Positions 1 to 5,745 of a stretch of DNA of 7,344 nucleotides are shown here, one piece after another. Within the stretch, counting starts at the first letter, position 1, and every line of letters begins with the position of its first letter. Source of the stretch: JAGTVG01 sp964389805 (GTDB lineage: Bacteria; Bacteroidota; Bacteroidia; Cytophagales; Cyclobacteriaceae); assembly GCA_964389805.1 (NCBI GenBank), contig CAYMFU010000340.1, positions 1 to 7,344 of the forward strand, in the 5' to 3' direction. The notes under the pieces were generated by a model. The model was given only the letters and a program-made list of their open reading frames with translations. It did not search any database and had not been told where the DNA came from. The position numbers and the translations under genes are program-made.

Positions 1-516
1 CAGGGCCTTTTCACTCGTTTTTGCAAAGGCAATACGATTGTCTTTGCCCTGAACCGGAGGGGAAGGATTTAAGGCTTCCCAGCTTAACAATGATCTGGTA
101 TCAGGATCAGCAGATAGAAGTCTTTGTAATTTGGTAGTTCCCGTTCTTTGAAGACCGGCGATCATAAATACAGGATATAGCGGCTGGTCCAGAATTTCCG
201 GTTTCTTGCTGAACCACCATTCGGCCTGCAACCTAGTGGCCAGCAGGTTTGCCAGCCTTTGTTTTGTGATAAACCTGCCGATCGGGTGAAGGTTGGCTTC
301 CTCATTGATGGATTGAATAAGCCGTTCCAGGGGTTCATCCCAGAAATCCTTACCAAGGTTCTTCAATCCAGTGCTCTTCCTGACCGAACGGATAAGATCA
401 TCTTTCTCAAGCTTTGTTTTTGATCCCAGGGGATAGGTGAATCTCCATGTTTTATTCAAAGCATGGAACCAGGTTGGCATTTTTTTAAAATCAGAAGCGT
501 AAATCGTAGATCCCAT
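1..516 (-). CDS. Sulfotransferase family protein, N-terminal 172 residues (cut by window edge)
   Basis: Likely a cytoplasmic sulfotransferase that moves a sulfuryl group from PAPS to a hydroxyl or amine acceptor. The 172 visible residues start at an ATG and stay open to base 1, so the C-terminal half or more is missing (family members usually have about 350-400 residues). The diagnostic part is residues 115-128: a hydrophobic beta-strand PVFMIA followed by GLQRTGTT, the 5'-phosphosulfate-binding loop of the Sulfotransfer_3-type family (usually GxPRTGTT; here Q replaces P). The downstream 'LLSWEALNPSPP' (residues 143-154) is also typical of this group. Residues 1-110 are an alpha-helical leader without a signal peptide. 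The start lies 6 bases after the stop of the DUF1214 gene, in the same frame, so the two are almost certainly cotranscribed. The acceptor cannot be predicted; lipid or sterol-like substrates are an inference from the SDR and DUF1214 neighbours. Confidence 0.88.
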   Translation of the reverse strand, partial: MGSTIYASDFKKMPTWFHALNKTWRFTYPLGSKTKLEKDDLIRSVRKSTGLKNLGKDFWDEPLERLIQSINEEANLHPIGRFITKQRLANLLATRLQAEWWFSKKPEILDQPLYPVFMIAGLQRTGTTKLQRLLSADPDTRSLLSWEALNPSPPVQGKDNRIAFAKTSEKAL

Positions 517-522
517 ATTACT

Positions 523-1704
523 TTATGCCAGTTCAGATACTTTCACCACTTTACATGCAGGTTCTACCGGATCTACGCCATCAGCCAGCCTGTACCATCG
601 CCAGCACATAGTGCCTTCAGAATGACCGCAGGTATATAGCCAGTTTGGATTTTCAGTAAGATTATGACTTACAACTATTTTCAGTAATCCGTCTTTTTCT
701 TTTTTAGCACTGTGTTTATTGATACAGATCGGGAAATACCTGTAGTCCAGTGATTCCATCCAGTAATCATTCAGCTGGAAATTCCAGGTGTCACATTCAG
801 GTGGTATGACTTCTATAACGAGGGCTTCATCTTCCGAAAGTTTCCAATGGCTGTGATGATATATGATATTGGCATCTCCCCCGGCTGCATTTGAAACTTC
901 AGGATCAAATATTGGAAGCTTATTGGTATGTTTTTGAAATCCCTTCGCCCATTTGGAAAATAAAAATGGGGCCCCGGCTACAAATAATGCAGCTGTTCTC
1001 AATCCTTCGTCAATTTGTTCCGGAGTGATCGGATCAGGAAACTTTTTACCATCAATTACCTCTATGCTTGCATCAATAGGTGATTCCTTATCCCTGTCCA
1101 GGTAGGTTTGCCGAACCATCAGAAGAGATGTGTCATCTTCAATCTTTAACCAGTTATCGCCCTTTGGTTCCTTGCTCAGAATAATCTCAAAATTTCCATC
1201 CTGATCTGTTTTCAGGTCAAAATGTTCAAGCACCCCACAGGGTGAAAGTCCTCCAGTGGTGCCATAACTTCCATTTTGCGTGAAAAAGCCTACATAATGG
1301 ATGGTATTTCTTTTACCAGTTATTCTGTATTCATATTTTCCGTTTATCTGGGCATTCAGATAATGATTATCAGGATTATCCGCACCGAGCTTTACCGTTT
1401 CGTGTACCATTCTATTTAGGGAAGGGAAGGAAGGATCATTATGTTCTACATTCGCTTCGAGGCCGGCCCTTACAAGACGTGATAAATAGCGTAATCCTTC
1501 CGCCTGTTGAAAGGCATCCCGTGGAGTGCCCGGATAGGCCAGTGCGGCACCCGCAGCCTTCAGGTTATCACAGAAGTTGACCCAGGCCTTGCCGCTCACA
1601 ATACGTTGTCTGGTGATATCAGCTTCTGTTTTCCCTGAAATACGTAAAAATGTGTTTCTTATACGCCGGAATAAGTTTAAAAAACTAAAAATAAACTGCT
1701 GCAT
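523..1704 (-). CDS. DUF1214 domain-containing protein
   Basis: A 393-residue protein with the layout of DUF1214 proteins, whose biochemical role is not established. The N-terminal half has the family signature at about 108-140 (ADNPDNHY, then YEYRITGKRNT) and FDLKTDQDGNFEIILS near 162-177, followed by DNWLKIEDDTSLLMVRQTY (183-201). The C-terminal DUF1214 region proper, about 285-370, shows HWKLSEDEALVIEV, WNFQLNDYWMESLDY and the conserved end motif NWLYTCGHSEGTMCWRW (354-370). The first about 20 residues are hydrophobic and basic but do not form a convincing signal peptide, so location is unclear. It is the first gene of a two-gene operon with the downstream sulfotransferase, and is divergent from an SDR gene. 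I infer a shared role in modifying a small hydrophobic molecule. The ATG start is the first in the frame and fits the family's N-terminal length. Confidence 0.85.
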   Translation of the reverse strand: MQQFIFSFLNLFRRIRNTFLRISGKTEADITRQRIVSGKAWVNFCDNLKAAGAALAYPGTPRDAFQQAEGLRYLSRLVRAGLEANVEHNDPSFPSLNRMVHETVKLGADNPDNHYLNAQINGKYEYRITGKRNTIHYVGFFTQNGSYGTTGGLSPCGVLEHFDLKTDQDGNFEIILSKEPKGDNWLKIEDDTSLLMVRQTYLDRDKESPIDASIEVIDGKKFPDPITPEQIDEGLRTAALFVAGAPFLFSKWAKGFQKHTNKLPIFDPEVSNAAGGDANIIYHHSHWKLSEDEALVIEVIPPECDTWNFQLNDYWMESLDYRYFPICINKHSAKKEKDGLLKIVVSHNLTENPNWLYTCGHSEGTMCWRWYRLADGVDPVEPACKVVKVSELA

Positions 1705-1833
1705 GAATTCATTTTTTATATTGATTCAACCAAGAAAAGATTCAAAATTGTATATTGTCAAAATAACCGGACTAAATTGTAGATTAAAGCACAAACATAC
1801 AAATTCCATGACTAAGTAATTAAGCATTGATAA
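1705..1833. promoter_or_regulatory. Divergent promoter region between DUF1214 operon and SDR gene
   Basis: This 129-base A/T-rich gap must hold the start signals of both divergent transcription units. On the minus strand, bases 1799-1792 read TATGTTTG, a perfect match to the Bacteroidota -7 consensus TAnnTTTG. A TTA (consensus TTG) lies 21 bases upstream at 1823-1821, so a transcript for the DUF1214-sulfotransferase operon could begin near 1785, leaving a leader of about 80 bases. For the SDR on the plus strand there is only a weak candidate, TTG at 1748-1750 and TAAATTGT at 1773-1780. No operator-like palindrome or Shine-Dalgarno sequence is evident; bases just before the SDR start are A/T-rich, as is usual in this phylum. 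Confidence 0.4.
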
Positions 1834-2628
1834 ATGGATGGATTTAAAAAGCGATATGGAGACTGGGGGCTTGTCGCCGGAGCTGCAGAAGGCTTGGGTG
1901 CAGCATTTTGTACGGTTCTGGCATGTAGAGGATTAAATATCATTATGGTTGATGTGGATACCGAGAAAATGGATAACACCGCAAGGGAACTGGAATCTAA
2001 ATTTGGAATTGTCACGATAAGAATTGTAGCTGATCTGTCAAAAGTGGAAAATATAGAGGACATTGTATATAGAATTAAAGAGCATGGTTGCCGGTTAATG
2101 ATTTACAATGCGGCTTATGGGCCTGTGAAGGGATTTCTTGAAAACACTACTAAGGAGTTGGATTATTACGTTGATTTAAATAGCCGCACACCCCTGCATT
2201 TGATTCACAGGTTCGTAAAGTCACTCCCGGCTGGAAAAAAGGCTGGTATCCTGGTGATGTCATCACTGGCTGGCTTATGGGGAACCCAGCTGGTTGTTCC
2301 TTATGGAGCTACCAAGGCTTTTGATTATAACCTCGCGGAAGGACTTCATTATGAACTGAAGGACAGGAATATTGATGTTATGGCATGCTGTGCCGGGGCA
2401 ACTGATACACCTAATTACCGGAGTACGGGACCGAAGAAGAATCTTTTTGGGCCAAGTGTATTAGATCCTCTTTATGTTGCAGAAAAAGCCCTGAAAAAAC
2501 TCGGGAAAAGGCCATTATATATTCCGGGTTTTATGAATCAATTAACCTATTTCTTGTTGACAAGGGTATTCACACGATCTCTTTCAACCAGGTTGATGAA
2601 CCGTACGATGGCCAAGATGTACAAATAG
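1834..2628 (+). CDS. Short-chain dehydrogenase/reductase (classical SDR)
   Basis: A 264-residue NAD(P)-dependent oxidoreductase of the classical SDR family, acting on an unknown alcohol/carbonyl substrate. Visible motifs are the Rossmann glycine motif AGAAEGLG at 15-22 (the usual leading T replaced by A); an acidic residue D40 at the end of beta-2, which in this family favours NAD(H); D67-L68 for adenine binding; YNAA at 91-94 in place of NNAG; active-site N116; the catalytic serine S144 in MSSLAG; and Y157-GAT-K161 (YxxxK), 13 residues after the serine as expected. The PG motif after beta-6 is changed to AGATDT (187-192). The C-terminus (about 225-264) is hydrophobic and basic (PGFMNQLTYFLLTRVFTR), which may form a membrane-facing or substrate-binding lid. 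All catalytic residues are present, so it should be active. It diverges from the DUF1214-sulfotransferase operon. Confidence 0.93.
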   Translation: MDGFKKRYGDWGLVAGAAEGLGAAFCTVLACRGLNIIMVDVDTEKMDNTARELESKFGIVTIRIVADLSKVENIEDIVYRIKEHGCRLMIYNAAYGPVKGFLENTTKELDYYVDLNSRTPLHLIHRFVKSLPAGKKAGILVMSSLAGLWGTQLVVPYGATKAFDYNLAEGLHYELKDRNIDVMACCAGATDTPNYRSTGPKKNLFGPSVLDPLYVAEKALKKLGKRPLYIPGFMNQLTYFLLTRVFTRSLSTRLMNRTMAKMYK

Positions 2629-2691
2629 GTTCCTTGGATGGATCTAGTAGCTTAGGTATTGTAAAATCTATTTCATAAACTAATTTTTCCA

Positions 2692-2838
2692 CCCATTGTA
2701 CTAGTGACCCCACTCCTTGTACTCCTGACCCCACTCCTTGTACTCCTGACCCTACTCTTTGTAGTCGTGAGTCTACTCTTTGTAGTCGTGAGTCCAGTCT
2801 TTTTAGTCGTGAGTCCAGTCTTTTTAGTCGTGAGCGTC
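2692..2838. repeat. Tandem array of seven 21-base repeats in a convergent intergenic gap
   Basis: Seven contiguous units start at 2692, 2713, 2734, 2755, 2776, 2797 and 2818, with the shared TTGTA/TTTTA core exactly 21 bases apart each time. In units 2-3 the 21-mer divides into two related parts, ACTCCTTGT and ACTCCTGACCCC, so it may itself be an old duplication. Neighbouring units form near-identical pairs: 2 and 3 differ at one position, 4 and 5 at one, and 6 and 7 are identical over their first 17 bases. Larger steps lie between the pairs: C-rich in units 1-3, with AGTCGTGAGT replacing the second part in 4-5, and TTTTTAG in 6-7. Unit 7 is degraded at its right end. The array lies between the 3' ends of the SDR and the DUF5686 gene. 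One plus-strand frame is open across the array but has no ATG, so I do not call it a gene. Confidence 0.95.
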
Positions 2839-2881
2839 TCTTCCTAAAATAACTTGATGGATAGAATGTTCGTCTTAAGGA

Positions 2882-5296
2882 TTATAATGCGGTGATCTTA
2901 TAAGTTACCCTGAATGCCAGCCTGCTGCTGGTCGTTTGTCCAACATTATAGAAGGCACCAAGACCAAACTCACCTCTCAACATACCGAACAATCTGGCCT
3001 GGAGAAAATTAGTGAACAGAATCCCTGTCTCATAAAAGCCGTTCCTGTAGTCAGTCACACCCTCATCTTCTGCAAAAGAATGGACATCAATATTACCATT
3101 CAGTTTACCCCAACCCATATTCCAGGCAAAACCAACCTGTGGACGCATGCGGTTTTTCTTTGAGGTTTTAAAATTTATATAGAAGGTCGTAAATGCATTC
3201 ACGTACTTATCTGTAAGGTAATCATAAAGATCCATAGTCTGAAAGGCATCCTGGACCATGATACTTGCTAATTCACTGATGTTACCCGCTCCCACGTAAA
3301 GAACAGGGTAGGGGGCTTCTTTAGTGGCCACACCTATTTCCGTGGTAAAATCGAGATGGTATTTTTCGTTGAATTGAAAATAGGATTTGGCCTTGAAGTT
3401 GAGCTTCCGGTATGCATATTGCCCGTCAAGAATATTATCAAAGCCTTGTACATAATTAATGTAAAAGGCAGGGATGAATTTACTTTTTAAAGACAACAAT
3501 CTTCGCAGTGATGGAGTCATCGCCGAATATTTTCCCGCGCGAAGCTTAAATCCCACTTCGCTGAACCTGAAGAAATTGGTGGAATCTTCTGGTGAAGTAT
3601 TATACCAATAATAGAATTGCGGATCAAAGGAATAGTTATTCAAATTAATCTTAAATACAAAGTTTTTGTTGATCGTAGAAGTGTAAGAAATGTCATTTGA
3701 AACAGTAAGACCTATGCGGGAAGTGAAGAAATTTCGTATCAAGTCTCTTTTTTCGTACAGGTAAAAAGTGCGGCCTGGCTCCAGTACGTCATTTTTGTAA
3801 TTGTAATCTATAAACTGTTTTTTCCCTTTACCAATATACATCCCAGCATTGAAACCCAGTCGCCAGCCCTGGTCGCTTATCCCATCAGGGTTTATGGCAT
3901 AACCGAAATATCCCCCAAATTTCAGTCGCTCTGAAATTACATTCCGTGATTGATAACCTACTCCAATTCTCAACATTTCATAAGCATTAATTCTGAAAAT
4001 GTTGTTAAAATACCCCCGACCAACTTTGAGGCCAATATTTTGTAAGGCGATATTGACAAGCAGATCATACCATTTTCTGTTGACAAATTTGCTTTCAGAT
4101 GAATCTACCTTAAGGTATTGAAGTTTTTCGTATTCCTGAACGGGTTCTACATTATAGAATTCGTCCTGGACCTGCTTTATGCTGTCTTTGCGGGATTGAA
4201 AGATCTGAAGTTCATTTTTACTTACAATAGTAGAATCCGGATTGAATTGGAAATTATCCTTTGTTGAATAAAAGTACGCTCTGGAATCGTAAATGTTTCG
4301 TGGTATTTTTTTTATAAAGATCTCAAAGTATACATTATTCATCATACCAGTCATATCTGGCAGGTTTACATAATCACTATTAAGTTGCCACGGCGAAATG
4401 GCTTTTGCCGGCTTGTATACACTGCCTTTTAAGTGTCTGGTGTTACTGTCAAAAAACAAAAGGGCTATTATAGATGAGAATTTCTTATTTTTCTCCGGCA
4501 ATGAGAGGACCACGTCTAATACGTTTTCTCCAAATGAGATCTGCCCTATATAATAATATTGGTACCTCCTATGTGCTTTTCGATGTAATGGATTATAATA
4601 CTCCTGTTCATTGATCAATATGTATTCATCCATTGGAGATATTAAATGCAATAAAGAAGGGAGAAGTGTGTTGTTGTCATTATTTGTGAAGGTGGAATCC
4701 CGGGTCTCAGTTTTTGAATAAACTACTCTCAGTTTACTTTTTCTGGGACCCGTTGATATGTTTTCTTCCAGTGAAAGCAGAGACAGGTATTGCTGCCAAC
4801 CCTCTAAGTTCCGAATGTTTTCCTTCGATCTTCTTTTGGAATATAGTTTAAGTTCATTAATAGTTTCGAATTTGAGATAAGGAACATACTGATAGCCTTT
4901 TATGGCCATCTTATCCTGAAATTGATCAAAAATCCTTCTTCCTATTGAATCCTGGGACTGGTTCAGTTGGTTTATTTTCCTGGGAGTGAGAAAGATATAT
5001 TGAACCGAATCACCTTTCTTAACAGTGATAGTCCTTGGTTCATACAGGAAGTGTTCTAAGGAAAGCCGATCTCCAGGCATTGCTTTATATAAACCCGTTA
5101 TACCAGATATCGATTCAGTACTATCCTCCAAATTGATTATTTTGACAAAGGGTTGACTAAACGCATTAGAGCTATCCATTAAGAAAATTGAGACTGGAGT
5201 CTGAGACCATGAGGATGTACATAAACCTGAATAAAGAATAACCAGACTGACCAGTATTAACCTTGAACTGATATATGCTATTAATCGAAAATACAT
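2882..5296 (-). CDS. Outer-membrane beta-barrel protein, carboxypeptidase-regulatory-like/DUF5686 family
   Basis: A large Bacteroidota outer-membrane protein of unknown molecular role. I start it at the first ATG (base 5296), giving about 804 residues. The frame stays open to a TTG at 5347, but that would put 17 extra residues before an otherwise normal signal peptide (basic start MYFR, hydrophobic RLILVSLVILYSGL, cut probably after SSWSQ near residue 32). Residues 35-104 match a carboxypeptidase-regulatory-like beta-sandwich (FVKIINLED, SGITGLYKAMPGDRLSL, ITVKKGDSVQYIFLTP). A long linker and periplasmic region follows to about 420. From about 425 to the end there are alternating beta-strands typical of a DUF5686 barrel: NAYEMLRIGVGYQSRN, RLKFGGYFGYAI, YPVLYVGAGN, and a terminal strand SRLAFRVTYKITAL. 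The length fits the family. It is transcribed alone, towards the repeat array, and diverges from the small membrane protein gene. Confidence 0.82.
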   Translation of the reverse strand: MYFRLIAYISSRLILVSLVILYSGLCTSSWSQTPVSIFLMDSSNAFSQPFVKIINLEDSTESISGITGLYKAMPGDRLSLEHFLYEPRTITVKKGDSVQYIFLTPRKINQLNQSQDSIGRRIFDQFQDKMAIKGYQYVPYLKFETINELKLYSKRRSKENIRNLEGWQQYLSLLSLEENISTGPRKSKLRVVYSKTETRDSTFTNNDNNTLLPSLLHLISPMDEYILINEQEYYNPLHRKAHRRYQYYYIGQISFGENVLDVVLSLPEKNKKFSSIIALLFFDSNTRHLKGSVYKPAKAISPWQLNSDYVNLPDMTGMMNNVYFEIFIKKIPRNIYDSRAYFYSTKDNFQFNPDSTIVSKNELQIFQSRKDSIKQVQDEFYNVEPVQEYEKLQYLKVDSSESKFVNRKWYDLLVNIALQNIGLKVGRGYFNNIFRINAYEMLRIGVGYQSRNVISERLKFGGYFGYAINPDGISDQGWRLGFNAGMYIGKGKKQFIDYNYKNDVLEPGRTFYLYEKRDLIRNFFTSRIGLTVSNDISYTSTINKNFVFKINLNNYSFDPQFYYWYNTSPEDSTNFFRFSEVGFKLRAGKYSAMTPSLRRLLSLKSKFIPAFYINYVQGFDNILDGQYAYRKLNFKAKSYFQFNEKYHLDFTTEIGVATKEAPYPVLYVGAGNISELASIMVQDAFQTMDLYDYLTDKYVNAFTTFYINFKTSKKNRMRPQVGFAWNMGWGKLNGNIDVHSFAEDEGVTDYRNGFYETGILFTNFLQARLFGMLRGEFGLGAFYNVGQTTSSRLAFRVTYKITAL

Positions 5297-5463
5297 GTAA
5301 AATTGGTTGCTAATCTTCCGGATTAAATCCAGGTATGTATTCTGCAATTTAATATAAAAATTATAGTCTGAGGAATAACTGAAAAAGAATTAGATATTTT
5401 AATCAATTATCATGTAATTGGGATAAGAATTCCGGGATACTATCAAATTCAAAAAAACAATTT
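5297..5463. other. Divergent intergenic region, A/T-rich, no clear motif
   Basis: This 167-base gap separates the divergent DUF5686 and PLDc_N-like genes and should contain both promoters. I found no good TAnnTTTG element on either strand, no palindrome and no Shine-Dalgarno sequence. A TTG at 5347 keeps the DUF5686 frame open into this gap and would be its only competing start. The bases just before the ATG at 5464 are strongly A-rich, which is a common substitute for a Shine-Dalgarno sequence in this phylum. Confidence 0.5.
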
Positions 5464-5634
5464 ATGGGAAGTCTTTTTTATATAATTGGTTTAGCATGCG
5501 CCATTTGGGTGATTTATGATGTCTGGGCTGTGAATAAGAAAATGTCTGATACGGATAAGGTAATATGGACGATACTGGCTGTCTTTTTCAGTATCATAAC
5601 AGCCATTATTTACTATTTTGTGAAGAAAAGATAA
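5464..5634 (+). CDS. Small two-helix membrane protein, PLDc_N-like (56 aa)
   Basis: A 56-residue inner-membrane protein running from ATG 5464 to TAA 5634. It has a first hydrophobic helix at about residues 4-23 (LFYIIGLACAIWVIYDVWAV), a short charged loop NKKMSDTDKV, a second helix at about 33-53 (VIWTILAVFFSIITAIIYYF) and a basic end VKKR. The order helix, D-x-W/I, charged loop with K, then a tryptophan opening a second helix ending in Y is that of the PLDc_N domain. That domain occurs at the N-terminus of cardiolipin synthases and also alone in many short Bacteroidota proteins. The P-x-G motif often seen in the second helix is missing here (FSIITAI), so this is a divergent member. No catalytic domain follows, so it is not itself a phospholipase; function unknown. 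A terminator-like region follows directly. Confidence 0.75.
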   Translation: MGSLFYIIGLACAIWVIYDVWAVNKKMSDTDKVIWTILAVFFSIITAIIYYFVKKR

Positions 5635-5640
5635 GTTTCA

Positions 5641-5699
5641 GGCTGGATCCTGAGTATTAATACTTTTATTTAGGATTCAGGCCTCAGGATAATATTTTT
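5641..5699 (+). terminator. Hairpin-rich terminator-like region with two alternative stems
   Basis: Immediately after the PLDc_N-like gene, ATCCTGAG (5647-5654) is perfectly complementary to CTCAGGAT (5683-5690), and the right arm is followed by AATATTTTT, as in a rho-independent terminator, though the loop is long (28 bases). A competing stem pairs TGGATCCT (5644-5651) with AGGATTCA (5672-5679), including one G-U pair, extended by GGC/GCC. The loop also holds a perfect 12-base palindrome, AGTATTAATACT (5653-5664). The hairpin probably ends transcription of the small gene and insulates the next gene, which starts about 47 bases after the T-run. Stem strength was judged by eye only. Confidence 0.5.
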
Positions 5700-5745
5700 A
5701 TATTTACGCCCGGCTTGAGATCCCTCAATTTTTTACATTTTTAAT

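Noticed and set aside
1577..1819. Plus-strand open frame of 80 codons running from the DUF1214 start into the divergent promoter region
   Set aside because: It is antisense to the well-supported DUF1214 start, with no recognisable protein; the A/T-rich intergenic part explains its lack of stops.
2692..2838. Repeat array considered as a CRISPR array
   Set aside because: The 21-base units are directly abutting with no unique spacers between them, and no cas genes are visible.
2936..3163. Plus-strand open frame of 75 codons
   Set aside because: It lies antisense within the beta-barrel part of the DUF5686 gene, whose minus-strand frame has clear family features; the translation shows no domain or plausible start context.
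5297..5347. TTG start at 5347 for the DUF5686 protein
   Set aside because: It would place 17 extra residues before a normal-length signal peptide; the ATG at 5296 gives a standard secretion signal.
5715..5741. Possible promoter for the lyase-like gene: TTG at 5715-5717 and TACATTTT at 5734-5741
   Set aside because: The -7 element lacks the final G, the spacing is only 16 bases instead of about 19-21, and transcription would start on the ATG itself; too weak to annotate.
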